Shown piece by piece: positions 18,888 to 27,049 of a stretch of 64,000 nucleotides of DNA. The stretch is from Pseudomonas chlororaphis subsp. chlororaphis (GTDB taxonomy: Bacteria; Pseudomonadota; Gammaproteobacteria; Pseudomonadales; Pseudomonadaceae), in assembly GCF_003945765.1 (NCBI RefSeq), contig NZ_CP027712.1, forward strand, positions 62,001 to 126,000, written 5' to 3'. The notes beneath the pieces are model-generated. The model worked only from the letters and a program-made list of their open reading frames with translations. It searched no databases and had not been told where the DNA came from. The translations under genes were made by a program, and so were the position numbers. Positions within the stretch are counted from its first letter, which is position 1; every line of letters begins with the position of its first letter.

Positions 18888-18903
18888 AGACGGCTGACGC
18901 TAT

Positions 18904-18954
18904 CGCGGGCAAGCCTCGCTCCTACAAGAGAACGTAGGGGCGGGCTTGCCCGCG
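18904..18954. repeat. REP inverted pair (family B)
   Basis: The arms (18904-18925 and 18934-18954) carry CGCGGGCAAGCCTCGCTCCT and its near-complement with an 8-base loop. Lies between the convergent znuA and thrB. The same family is at 39773-39828 and 50756-50813. Confidence 0.88.
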
Positions 18955-18960
18955 AGGCTT

Positions 18961-19911
18961 TCAGAGGGCGAACGGCAATGGCGCGCTGACCTGCTGACGC
19001 TGGGCCAGGCGCAGCTGGAACTCCATCGGATCGTGAATCAACACGTCCTGTCCGGCAAAGGACTCGGCGGCGATCAGGCGTGACAGCCAGAAGCGCACGC
19101 AGGCCACCCGCAGCATGGTTGGCCACAGCTCGGCCTCGGCGGCGGTGAACGGGCGCAGGGCCGCGTAGGCACCCAGCAGGGCCCGGGCGCGCGAGCCGTC
19201 GAGCAGGCCGTCGGCGTCGGAACACCAGTCGTTCAGGGCAATCGCCACGTCATACAGCATCGGCCCGGAGCAGGCGTTGTAGAAGTCGATCAGCCCGGTC
19301 AGGTGCGTGCCTTCGAACATCGCGTTGTCGCGGAACAGGTCGGCGTGGATGTTGGCCCGAGGCAGCGCGAGGATCTTCACCTTCTGCTCGTCGATTTCAT
19401 CCAGGGCCCGCTGCAGCAAGTCCCGCGCCTGCGGGTCGAGATGGGACAGCATCTGCGAGCCTTCTTCCTGCATCCAGTCCAGGCCACGATCGGTCTTGCG
19501 CTTGATCATGTTGTCCTTGGTCGCCAGGTGCAGATGAGCCAGCAGCTCGCCGACCTGCGCGCAATGCTGGGCATTGGCTTCCTTGATGTGCTTGCCGGCC
19601 AGGCGCGGCTGCAGCAGCGCCGGCTTGCCGGCCAGCTCGCGCAGGGCCACGCCGTCGGTGGTGCGCAGGGCGTAAGGCACCGGCAGGTCGGCGTCGTGCA
19701 GCACGTCCAGCAGTTCGATGAAGAACGGCATTTCCTGGACCGGGCCGCGCTCGACCAGGGTCAGGACGAACTCGCCCTGTTCCAGGCTGATGAAGAAGTT
19801 GGTGTTTTCGCTACCAGCGGCAATCCCCTGGAAGTCAAGCAGGCGGCCGAGCCCGTAAGGGGCGAGAAAGGTTTCCAGCTCGGGCCGAGCCAGGGGAGTA
19901 AACACAGACAT
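18961..19911 (-). CDS. thrB: Homoserine kinase (APH-fold type)
   Basis: 316 residues. Phosphorylates homoserine in threonine synthesis. This is the aminoglycoside-phosphotransferase-fold ThrB used by pseudomonads, not the GHMP type: GSENTNFFI near residue 33, the catalytic-loop NIHADLFRDNAMF (about 187-199) and the metal site GLIDFYNACSGP (about 205-216) are all present. ATG 19911. It is followed in reverse order by a DUF2782 gene and faces polA, as in P. aeruginosa (PA5493-PA5495). Confidence 0.94.
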   Translation of the reverse strand: MSVFTPLARPELETFLAPYGLGRLLDFQGIAAGSENTNFFISLEQGEFVLTLVERGPVQEMPFFIELLDVLHDADLPVPYALRTTDGVALRELAGKPALLQPRLAGKHIKEANAQHCAQVGELLAHLHLATKDNMIKRKTDRGLDWMQEEGSQMLSHLDPQARDLLQRALDEIDEQKVKILALPRANIHADLFRDNAMFEGTHLTGLIDFYNACSGPMLYDVAIALNDWCSDADGLLDGSRARALLGAYAALRPFTAAEAELWPTMLRVACVRFWLSRLIAAESFAGQDVLIHDPMEFQLRLAQRQQVSAPLPFAL

Positions 19912-19973
19912 GGTTAAAAACTGCCAGTACGGGCGCCGCTGTCGAGCCAGCGCCGGTTGAAGTTAGGAGTGGT

Positions 19974-20261
19974 TTACCACTCGAAAATTTTCCACGCCGG
20001 AATCAGCATATCCGGCTGGTCAGAACGAATGAAATTGCCATCGGAACCGTCGGCGCGCACCAGAAAGTAGGGTTTGCCGACCTTCGGTGTGACCTTGATG
20101 GCGTACAGGAAACCGTTCTGGCGGTACTCCTGGATGGTCTTGTCGCCTTCCGTGCGAATGGTTACTTCCGGATCCGCCGATGGCGCATCCTCCGCCGCAA
20201 TCACGGCCATCGGCGCGATTGCAATCAGGCTGGCCAGCAGCAAGCGATTTAGTGTGCGCAT
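19974..20261 (-). CDS. DUF2782-family periplasmic protein
   Basis: 95 residues. A signal peptide ends PMAVIAA/EDAP. The mature part (about 70 residues) matches the DUF2782 pattern: VTIRTEGDKTIQEYRQNGFLY, then KVTPKVGKPYFLVRADGSD and a C-terminal WKIFEW. AAGG lies five bases before ATG 20261. It is upstream of thrB on the same strand (62-base gap), probably one transcript, and divergent from polA. Function unknown. Confidence 0.85.
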   Translation of the reverse strand: MRTLNRLLLASLIAIAPMAVIAAEDAPSADPEVTIRTEGDKTIQEYRQNGFLYAIKVTPKVGKPYFLVRADGSDGNFIRSDQPDMLIPAWKIFEW

Positions 20262-20335
20262 GATAACCTTGTCCCTTTGTCGTCAACGGTCCCGCTATTC
20301 TAGCGCCGGACCCGCCGAAAAGGTTGATCCTGCTC

Positions 20336-23134
20336 ATGAGCCAAGCCCCCCTCGTCCTGGTGGACGGTTCGTCCTACCTGTACCGCGCCTTCCACGCGCT
20401 GCCCCCGCTGACCACTTCCAAAGGCATGCCGACCGGTGCGGTCAAGGGTGTGCTGAACATGCTCAAGAGTCTGCGCAAGCAGTACCCGGACAGCCCGTTC
20501 GCCGTGGTGTTCGACGCCAAGGGCGGGACCTTCCGCGATGACATGTACGCCGCCTACAAGGCCAATCGCCCGAGCATGCCCGACGACATGCGGGTGCAGA
20601 TCGAACCGCTGCACGCCAGCGTGATCGCCCTGGGCTTTCCGCTGCTGTGCGTCGAGGGCGTCGAGGCGGACGACGTGATCGGCACCCTGGCCCGCAGCAG
20701 CGCGGCGGCCGACCGGCCGGTGGTGATCTCCACCGGCGACAAGGACATGGCGCAACTGGTGGACGGGCACATTACGCTGGTCAACACCATGTCCGGTAGC
20801 AGCATGGACGTGGAGGGCGTGAAGGAGAAATTCGGCGTCGCTCCCGAGCAGATCATCGATTACCTGGCGCTGATGGGCGACTCCTCCGACAACATCCCGG
20901 GTGTGCCGGGCATCGGCCCGAAGACTGCTTCCGGCCTGCTGGTGGGGGTCAACGGTGGCCTGAACGAGCTGTATGCCCAGCTCGATATCGTCCCGAGCCT
21001 GCCGATTCGCGGGGCCAAGACCCTGCCGGCCAAGCTCGAGGAGCACAAGGAGATGGCTTTCCTCTCCTATCAGCTGGCGACGATCAAGGTCGATGTGCCG
21101 CTGGATATCGGCCTGGACGACCTGCACCTGGGCGAACCGGATCGCGACAAACTGGTCGAGCTGTACAGCCTGCTGGAGTTCAAGAGCTGGCTCGACGAGC
21201 TGCAGCGCGATGCCAAGCGTCTGGAACTGAGTGTCGCCGCCTCTGAGCCGATGGCCGACTTGTTGACTCAGGCCGAGATCGAAGTGCCGGTGGTTGTCGA
21301 AGCCCAGTACGAAACCATCCTCGATCAGGCGCGTTTCGATGTCTGGCTGGAAAAACTGAAGAACGCCAAGCTGTTCGCCTTCGATACCGAAACCACCGGT
21401 ATCGATGCCCAGCAGGCGCAGCTCGTGGGGCTGTCCTTCGCCGTGCAGGCCAACGAAGCGGCCTATATTCCGCTGACCCACTCTTACATCGATGTGCCGG
21501 AACAACTGGACCGCGACACCGTCCTGCGCGCCCTTAAGCCGATTCTCGAAGACCCGAACAAACTCAAGGTCGGCCAGCACGCCAAGTTCGACATGAATAT
21601 CCTGGCCAACTGCGCCATCGGCGGCGATCAGGCCAACGGCATCACGGTGCGCGGGGTCGCCTTCGATACCATGCTCGAGTCCTACGTGCTCAACTCCACC
21701 GCCACCCGGCATGACATGGACAGCCTGGCGGAGAAATACCTGGGCCATACCACCGTGAGTTTCCAGGACATCGCCGGCAAGGGCGCCAAGCAGCTGACCT
21801 TCGACCAGATTGCTCTTGAGCAGGCCGGGCCTTACGCGGCGGAAGACGCCGATGTGACCCTGCGTCTGCATCAGGTCTTGCATGAAAAACTGGCCGCGAT
21901 CCCGAGCCTGGCCAGCGTGCTCAGCGATATCGAAATGCCCGTGGTGCCGGTGCTGGCACGGATCGAGCGCCAGGGTGCCTTGGTGGACGCCGACCTGCTG
22001 GGCGTGCAGAGCATCGAACTGGGCGACAAGATGGTGGCGCTAGAGCGTGAAGCCTTCGAGATCGCTGGCGAAGAGTTCAACCTGGGTTCGCCCAAGCAAC
22101 TGGGAGTCATCCTCTACGACAAGCTCGGCCTGCCGGTGCTGAAGAAGACTGCCAAAGGCCAGCCGTCCACCGCTGAAGAAGTGCTGGCCAAGCTGGCCGA
22201 GGATGACTACCCACTGCCCAAGGTGCTGATGCAGTATCGCTCCATGAGCAAGCTCAAGAGCACCTACACCGACCGTCTGCCGGAGCAGATCAACCCGCGT
22301 ACCGGGCGGATCCACACCTCCTATCACCAGGCAGTCGCGTCTACCGGGCGTTTGTCTTCCAGCGATCCGAACCTGCAGAACATCCCGGTGCGTACCGCTG
22401 AAGGCCGGCGCATCCGCCAGGCCTTCATCGCGCCGCCTGGCTACAAGCTGCTGGCGGCGGACTATTCGCAGATCGAACTGCGGATCATGGCGCACCTGTC
22501 CCGCGACGAAGGGCTGCTGAATGCCTTCCGCAACAACCTCGACGTGCACGCGGCCACCGCGGCCGAAGTGTTCAAGGTCGAGCTCAAGGACGTCAGTTCC
22601 GATCAGCGCCGCAGCGCCAAGGCGATCAACTTCGGCCTGATCTATGGCATGGGCGCGCAGAAGCTCGGCAAGGACATCGGCGTCGATACCAAGACTGCCA
22701 AGGCCTATATCGACACCTACTTCGCCCGCTACCCCGGCGTGCGCGAATACATGGACCGCACCCGCGCCCAGGCCGCGGAACAGGGTTATGTGGAAACCCT
22801 GTTCGGCCGCCGCCTGTACCTGCCGGAGATCAACTCCAACAAGCCGCAGGAACGCGCCGGCGCCGAACGTACGGCGATCAACGCACCGATGCAGGGCACG
22901 GCGGCCGACATCATCAAGAAGGCCATGGTGGCGGTAGACAACTGGCTGACGGCCTCAGGCCTGGATGCCAAGGTCATCCTGCAAGTGCACGACGAACTGG
23001 TGCTGGAAGTGCGCGAAGACCTGGTGGACAAGGTGAGCGAGGAGATTCGCGGCTACATGAGCAATGCCGCGACCCTGGATGTGCCGCTGCTGGTCGAAGT
23101 CGGGGTGGGCAGTAACTGGGATGAGGCGCACTGA
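20336..23134 (+). CDS. polA: DNA polymerase I
   Basis: 932 residues. All three domains are intact: 5'-3' exonuclease (about 1-290, with ETSAADDVIG-type acidic patch [10 protein letters not shown]), 3'-5' proofreading exonuclease (Asp350 and Glu352 in FDTETTG), and polymerase (Asp709 in DYSQIELR, Asp886 in VHDELVLEV, same spacing as in E. coli). I start at ATG 20336 ([11 protein letters not shown]); the TTG at 20324 adds four residues without better support. Used in repair and Okazaki-fragment processing. Confidence 0.97.
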   Translation: MSQAPLVLVDGSSYLYRAFHALPPLTTSKGMPTGAVKGVLNMLKSLRKQYPDSPFAVVFDAKGGTFRDDMYAAYKANRPSMPDDMRVQIEPLHASVIALGFPLLCVEGVEADDVIGTLARSSAAADRPVVISTGDKDMAQLVDGHITLVNTMSGSSMDVEGVKEKFGVAPEQIIDYLALMGDSSDNIPGVPGIGPKTASGLLVGVNGGLNELYAQLDIVPSLPIRGAKTLPAKLEEHKEMAFLSYQLATIKVDVPLDIGLDDLHLGEPDRDKLVELYSLLEFKSWLDELQRDAKRLELSVAASEPMADLLTQAEIEVPVVVEAQYETILDQARFDVWLEKLKNAKLFAFDTETTGIDAQQAQLVGLSFAVQANEAAYIPLTHSYIDVPEQLDRDTVLRALKPILEDPNKLKVGQHAKFDMNILANCAIGGDQANGITVRGVAFDTMLESYVLNSTATRHDMDSLAEKYLGHTTVSFQDIAGKGAKQLTFDQIALEQAGPYAAEDADVTLRLHQVLHEKLAAIPSLASVLSDIEMPVVPVLARIERQGALVDADLLGVQSIELGDKMVALEREAFEIAGEEFNLGSPKQLGVILYDKLGLPVLKKTAKGQPSTAEEVLAKLAEDDYPLPKVLMQYRSMSKLKSTYTDRLPEQINPRTGRIHTSYHQAVASTGRLSSSDPNLQNIPVRTAEGRRIRQAFIAPPGYKLLAADYSQIELRIMAHLSRDEGLLNAFRNNLDVHAATAAEVFKVELKDVSSDQRRSAKAINFGLIYGMGAQKLGKDIGVDTKTAKAYIDTYFARYPGVREYMDRTRAQAAEQGYVETLFGRRLYLPEINSNKPQERAGAERTAINAPMQGTAADIIKKAMVAVDNWLTASGLDAKVILQVHDELVLEVREDLVDKVSEEIRGYMSNAATLDVPLLVEVGVGSNWDEAH

Positions 23135-23154
23135 GGCGAGAAGGCAGTACTTTG

Positions 23155-23175
23155 GCCGCGGCATAGTGCCGCGGC
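23155..23175 (+). other. Hairpin after polA
   Basis: GCCGCGGCA and TGCCGCGGC form a 9-base stem with a 3-base loop, starting 20 bases after the polA stop. There is no T-run, so it may protect the 3' end of the mRNA or act as a Rho-type pause rather than as an intrinsic terminator. Confidence 0.4.
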
Positions 23176-23245
23176 GAAGGCTAGCGAAGAGCTATTAGTG
23201 CGGAAAATTTCATCGACTATTGCCAATAGTTTTTGAAACCTCCCG

Positions 23246-23273
23246 GAACTTAATCAGTGAAAGCCCACTCAGA
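23246..23273 (+). promoter_or_regulatory. AlgU (sigma-22) promoter of ersA
   Basis: GAACTT at 23246-23251 (with a preceding G, as in strong AlgU sites) and TCAGA at 23269-23273 are 17 bases apart, matching the AlgU/RpoE consensus GAACTT-N16/17-TCNNA. ErsA of P. aeruginosa is known to be AlgU-dependent and sits at this same locus. Confidence 0.8.
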
Positions 23274-23279
23274 GTAACT

Positions 23280-23409
23280 GAATGGCTGGTGAAGCCCTTC
23301 GATGCTCCTATGTTGTGTTAAGTGTTGGCAGATATCTGGACCCCGCCCTAGCGGTCCGGAACTTGGACCCCGAACTTCCCCTCCCCATACGAAGTCCGGG
23401 GTTTTTTTT
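23280..23409 (+). ncRNA. ersA: Small RNA ErsA
   Basis: It lies between polA and engB, the known ersA (and E. coli spot 42) position. The predicted start is six to seven bases after the AlgU -10 element. A first hairpin (GGACC/GGTCC, 23338-23358) is followed by an intrinsic terminator: arms 23368-23378 and 23391-23401 around a C-rich loop (CCCTCCCC), then eight Ts to 23409. The length, about 130 bases, fits the 132 reported for ErsA. The C/U-rich loops are the expected pairing regions for targets such as algC and oprD. Ends are predicted. Confidence 0.85.
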
Positions 23410-23414
23410 GCCCC

Positions 23415-23546
23415 AAAACTGCCTGTGGCGCGATCATGCTGCGTTAAAAACTGGCGGGAAATGCTCATTTAGGCCCCTAAAGTCGAATGCGACCCCAGCC
23501 GTTTCCGCCAGTTTTTGCCTTGCCTGATCACACCACAGGCAGTTTT
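23415..23546. repeat. Nested palindromic intergenic repeat (MITE-like)
   Basis: Outer arms of 22 bases (23415-23436 and 23525-23546, core AAAACTGCCTGTGG) match at 20 positions, and inner arms (23446-23457 and 23505-23516, AAAAACTGGCGG) match perfectly. The whole 132-base element could fold into one long cruciform. I recall similar elements with TGCGTTAAAAACTGG in intergenic spaces of fluorescens-group genomes. It separates the ersA terminator from the convergent engB end and contains no reading frame of note. Confidence 0.75.
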
Positions 23547-23557
23547 GCGTATGTCTT

Positions 23558-24199
23558 TCAGGTCTCGGTTTCGGCGCCTTTGTCCGCCAGTTCCATCCAG
23601 CCCGCCAGTACAGTGTAGGCCTCTTCCAGGCCCATGCGTTTTGGTGCCGAAAACAGCTGGATGGTGACGTTGTCGCCCCAGCCCTTACGGATTTGCGACT
23701 GCACCTTGAGCAGGGTGTTCTTGGCCGCGCCGTAGGTCAGTTTGTCGGCCTTGGTCAGCAGGATGTGCATCGGCATGCCGCTGGCGACGGCCCAGTCGAG
23801 CATCAGCAGGTCGAAGTCGGTCATCGGATGGCGGATGTCCATCATCAGAATCAACCCTTTCAGACTCTCGCGGCTGCCCAGGTAGGCTTCCAGGTGACGC
23901 TGCCAGTGTTGCTTGAGCGGGATCGGTACTTTCGCGTAACCGTAACCCGGCAGGTCGACCAGACGGCGATCGTCGTCTAGCTTGAAGAAGTTCAACAGCT
24001 GCGTACGGCCCGGAGTTTTCGAGGTGCGTGCCAGGCTGGCATGGGTCAGGGTATTCAGGGCGCTGGATTTGCCAGCGTTGGAACGCCCGGCGAAGGCCAC
24101 TTCGAAGCCTTCGTCGTCGGGGCATTGATCGACTTTGGCGGCGCTGAGCATGAAAGTGGACTGTTGGCACAGACCAAGAATGGGATTTTTGAGTTGCAT
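23558..24199 (-). CDS. engB: Ribosome-biogenesis GTPase EngB (YihA/YsxC)
   Basis: 213 residues. P-loop GTPase needed for 50S subunit assembly. G1 GRSNAGKS (38-45), G3 [10 protein letters not shown]4 LTKADKL, G5 LFSAPKR. The start is ATG 24199 ([10 protein letters not shown]), the usual EngB N-terminus; the frame upstream to 24364 has no ribosome site and covers the promoter region. It is convergent with ersA/polA and divergent from the cytochrome genes. Confidence 0.95.
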   Translation of the reverse strand: MQLKNPILGLCQQSTFMLSAAKVDQCPDDEGFEVAFAGRSNAGKSSALNTLTHASLARTSKTPGRTQLLNFFKLDDDRRLVDLPGYGYAKVPIPLKQHWQRHLEAYLGSRESLKGLILMMDIRHPMTDFDLLMLDWAVASGMPMHILLTKADKLTYGAAKNTLLKVQSQIRKGWGDNVTIQLFSAPKRMGLEEAYTVLAGWMELADKGAETET

Positions 24200-24390
24200 G
24201 GGATTTCCGATAGGGGCGGTGCCGAGAATGGACGCGGCGAGCGGTGTCGTTTCCGTTTCAGTAGCGCCAGTATATAATGCCGCAGATTTTGTGTGCGCTT
24301 TGTCCCAGCGTAGGATGAAGTTCACGAGAGCGATAGACCTTGATTGCGCATTAGAACGCAGCACGCTCTCAACCCTGAAAAGGTCGTTTT

Positions 24391-24681
24391 ATGACGAAAT
24401 GGCTGCTGGCTGCCGGCGTCCTGATACCGCTTTACAGCGCTCAGGCTACACAGGATCCGGAAGCTGTGTACAACCGTGTTTGTGGGGCTTGTCATTCCGG
24501 CCAACTACCAACGGCTCCCCGCAAGGGGGACCAGGGAGCTTGGGCGCCGAGGCTGGCGCAAGGTATGGAGACGCTGGTGCAACACGTGACCCAGGGTTTC
24601 AAGGCGATGCCGCCGCGTGGTTTGTGCATGGACTGCAGTGCCGAGGATTACCGAGCCATCATCCTTTGGATGAGCGAGTGA
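24391..24681 (+). CDS. Monoheme c5-type cytochrome
   Basis: 96 residues (PA5491-like). The signal peptide ends SAQAT; heme attachment motif CGACH at 31-35, axial Met73 (KAMPPRG), and a second cysteine pair CMDC (79-82) that is characteristic of cytochrome c5. Periplasmic electron carrier. 45 bases before the cytochrome c4 gene, likely one transcript. A partial Anr-like half site (TTGATTGCGCATTA at 24340) lies upstream but matches only one half well. Confidence 0.9.
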   Translation: MTKWLLAAGVLIPLYSAQATQDPEAVYNRVCGACHSGQLPTAPRKGDQGAWAPRLAQGMETLVQHVTQGFKAMPPRGLCMDCSAEDYRAIILWMSE

Positions 24682-24726
24682 TCCCGGTCCATAACTCTTA
24701 ACCCTTAGCCGTAGTTGGATTAGCTG

Positions 24727-25332
24727 ATGAACAAATTACTCGTGAGTCTGCTGTTGACCTTGGGCATCACAGGTGTCGCCCATGCTGCAGGCGACGCTGC
24801 TGCCGGTCAGGCGAAAGCCGCTGTATGTGGTGCTTGCCATGGTCCGGATGGGAACAGCATGGCGCCTAACTTTCCAAAGCTGGCGGGTCAGGGTGAGCGT
24901 TACCTGAACAAGCAGTTGCACGACATCAAGTCCGGCAAGCGCCAGGTGTTGGAAATGACCGGCCTGCTGACCAACCTGAGCGATCAGGACCTGGCCGACC
25001 TCTCCGCCTACTTCGCCAGCCAGAAAGGCAGCGTCGGCGCGGCAGACCCGAAAGTCGTGGCTCGCGGTGAAGAGTTGTTCCGTGGCGGCAAGCTGGATCA
25101 AGGCATGCCTTCCTGCACCGGTTGCCACTCGCCAAATGGCACGGGTAACGCCGCTGCCGGCTTCCCGCACCTGGGTGGCCAGCATGCTCAGTACGTAGCC
25201 AAGCAGTTGACCGACTTCCGCGAAGGCAACCGCACCAACGACGGCGACACCATGATCATGCGCAGCATCGCCGCCAAGCTGAGCAACAAGGACATCGAAG
25301 CGGTATCCAGCTACATTCAGGGCCTGCACTGA
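24727..25332 (+). CDS. cc4: Diheme cytochrome c4
   Basis: 201 residues. Signal peptide ends AHA/AGDA. Two homologous cytochrome c domains: CGACH at 34-38 with Met80-region ligand and CTGCH at 130-134 with a second Met. Cytochrome c4 passes electrons to terminal oxidases (cbb3 and aa3 type) in pseudomonads, so it links functionally to the oxidase operon at the start of the window. A terminator follows at 25406. Confidence 0.95.
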   Translation: MNKLLVSLLLTLGITGVAHAAGDAAAGQAKAAVCGACHGPDGNSMAPNFPKLAGQGERYLNKQLHDIKSGKRQVLEMTGLLTNLSDQDLADLSAYFASQKGSVGAADPKVVARGEELFRGGKLDQGMPSCTGCHSPNGTGNAAAGFPHLGGQHAQYVAKQLTDFREGNRTNDGDTMIMRSIAAKLSNKDIEAVSSYIQGLH

Positions 25333-25405
25333 GGCCGGCGATCATGTTGCGAAAGGGTCTATCTTGCGCAACGTTAATGATCGATTAATCTGTCGATGAA
25401 AGCAT

Positions 25406-25432
25406 AAAGGGTGGCTCAGGCCGCCCTTTTTT
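25406..25432 (+). terminator. Intrinsic terminator after cc4
   Basis: AAAGGGTGGC (25406-25415), loop TCAG, GCCGCCCTTT (25420-25429), then a run of T to 25432. One G-T pair in the stem. It separates cc4 from dsbA. Confidence 0.85.
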
Positions 25433-25527
25433 ATGGCGTCTGCCGCTACACTAGCGAACTCAAGCCCTGCCATGACCTGTCTGCGAACAGGCCGCGCGAG
25501 GCGACCTTACTTGTTCAGGAGTAAAGC

Positions 25528-26157
25528 ATGCGTAATCTGATTCTCAGCGCCGCTCTCGTCACCGCCAGCCTGTTTGGCATGACTGCTCAAGCCGCCGAGC
25601 CCCTTGAAGCCGGTAAACAATATGTAGAGCTGAGCAGCGCCGTTCCGGTTGCGGTGCCTGGCAAGATCGAAGTGGTCGAGCTGTTCTGGTATGGCTGCCC
25701 GCACTGCTACGCCTTCGAGCCGACCATCAACCCATGGGCTGAAAAACTGCCGGCCGACGTCAACTTCGTGCGCATCCCTGCCATGTTCGGCGGTATCTGG
25801 AACGTTCACGGTCAACTGTTCATCACCCTGGAAGCCATGGGTGTCGAGCACAAGGTCCACAAAGCGGTATTCGAAGCCATCCATGGCGGCAAGAAACTCG
25901 CATCCCCAGAGGAAATGGCCGAGTTCCTGGCTGGCGAAGGCGTCGACAAGGACAAGTTCCTGAGCACCTACAACTCGTTCGCCGTCAAAGGCAAGGTCGA
26001 GGATGCGAAGAAGAAGGCCCAGGCCTATCAGATCTCTGGCGTACCGACCATGGTCGTCAACGGCAAGTACCGCTTCGACCTGGGCACCGCCGGTGGTCCT
26101 GAAGGTGCCCTGAGCGTCGCCGACCAGCTGATCGCCAAAGAGCGGGCGGCCAAGTAA
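25528..26157 (+). CDS. dsbA: Thiol:disulfide interchange protein DsbA
   Basis: 209 residues. Introduces disulfides into exported proteins. Signal peptide ends TAQAA/EPLE; active site CPHC at 57-60 in the usual FWYGCPHCYAFEP context; cis-Pro loop GVPTMVVNGKYR (about 171-182). CAGGAG lies upstream of ATG 25528. The next gene starts 13 bases later and may be co-transcribed. Confidence 0.97.
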   Translation: MRNLILSAALVTASLFGMTAQAAEPLEAGKQYVELSSAVPVAVPGKIEVVELFWYGCPHCYAFEPTINPWAEKLPADVNFVRIPAMFGGIWNVHGQLFITLEAMGVEHKVHKAVFEAIHGGKKLASPEEMAEFLAGEGVDKDKFLSTYNSFAVKGKVEDAKKKAQAYQISGVPTMVVNGKYRFDLGTAGGPEGALSVADQLIAKERAAK

Positions 26158-26170
26158 GCGAGCCCCTGCC

Positions 26171-27049
26171 ATGCGACGTTGGGGTACGGAACGTATCGTT
26201 GGCCTGCATGATCCGCGGGTCAACGAGCACCATGTGGCGTCCTCCGGCCTGCCGGCAGACAGCCGTCTGCGGCTACTCAGTTTCAATATCCAGGTCGGTA
26301 TCAGTACCGAACGTTATCGGCATTACCTGACCCGTGGCTGGCAGCACCTGCTGCCGCACAACGGGCGCGCCGACAACCTGCAAAAGATCGGCGATCTGCT
26401 GGGCGACTTCGATCTGGTCGCCCTGCAGGAAGCCGATGGCGGCAGCCTGCGTTCGGGCTACGTCAACCAGGTCGAGCACCTGGCCCAACTCGGCGCCTTC
26501 CCCTACTGGTACCAACAGCTCAATCGCAACCTTGGCCGCCTGGCCCAGCACAGCAATGGCGTGCTCAGCCGCCTGCGTCCCTGGGCGATCGAAGATCATC
26601 CGCTGCCCGGCCCCAAGGGGCGTGGTGCGATCCTCGTGCGCTTCGGCGATGGTCCCGAGGCGTTGGTGGTGGTGATGATGCACCTGGCCCTGGGCGCCCG
26701 TACGCGTACCCGGCAACTGGCCTATATCCGCGAGATGATCGGCGGCTACAAGCATCAGGTGCTGATGGGCGACATGAATACCCACGCCAGCGATCTGCTG
26801 GAACATTCGCCGTTGCGCGACCTCGGTCTGCTGGCGCCGCAACTGGAAGCGACGTTCCCCAGCTGGCGCCCACAACGCTGTCTTGATCATATTTTGCTCA
26901 GCCCCAGCCTGACGCTGGAGCGGGTCGAAGTCCTGGCCCAACCGATTTCCGATCACCTGCCGGTCGCGGTAGAGATTCGTCTGCCGGGTTCGCTCACGGC
27001 CGATGCATTGCCCGCGCTGAGTCCTGCCCCTCGCGGAACCCATGAATGA
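26171..27049 (+). CDS. Endonuclease/exonuclease/phosphatase-fold protein
   Basis: 292 residues (PA5488-like), no signal peptide. EEP-superfamily metal-dependent hydrolase signs: LRLLSFNIQVG (about 32-42, catalytic Asn), LVALQEADGG (metal Glu), GDMNTHASDL (Asp/Asn pair), DHILLS and ISDHLPV (catalytic His). Substrate unknown; nucleic acid, phosphoinositide or other phosphodiester are all possible. Its stop overlaps the diguanylate cyclase start as ATGA. Confidence 0.85.
   Translation: MRRWGTERIVGLHDPRVNEHHVASSGLPADSRLRLLSFNIQVGISTERYRHYLTRGWQHLLPHNGRADNLQKIGDLLGDFDLVALQEADGGSLRSGYVNQVEHLAQLGAFPYWYQQLNRNLGRLAQHSNGVLSRLRPWAIEDHPLPGPKGRGAILVRFGDGPEALVVVMMHLALGARTRTRQLAYIREMIGGYKHQVLMGDMNTHASDLLEHSPLRDLGLLAPQLEATFPSWRPQRCLDHILLSPSLTLERVEVLAQPISDHLPVAVEIRLPGSLTADALPALSPAPRGTHE

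Noticed and set aside
20300..21883. 527-codon frame opposite polA
   Set aside because: Fully covered by the polymerase gene, whose motifs are intact; His/Gln/Val-rich antisense composition.
23282..23527. 81-codon frame in the polA-engB gap
   Set aside because: It runs through the ErsA hairpins, its terminator and the nested repeat, so it is not a plausible protein.
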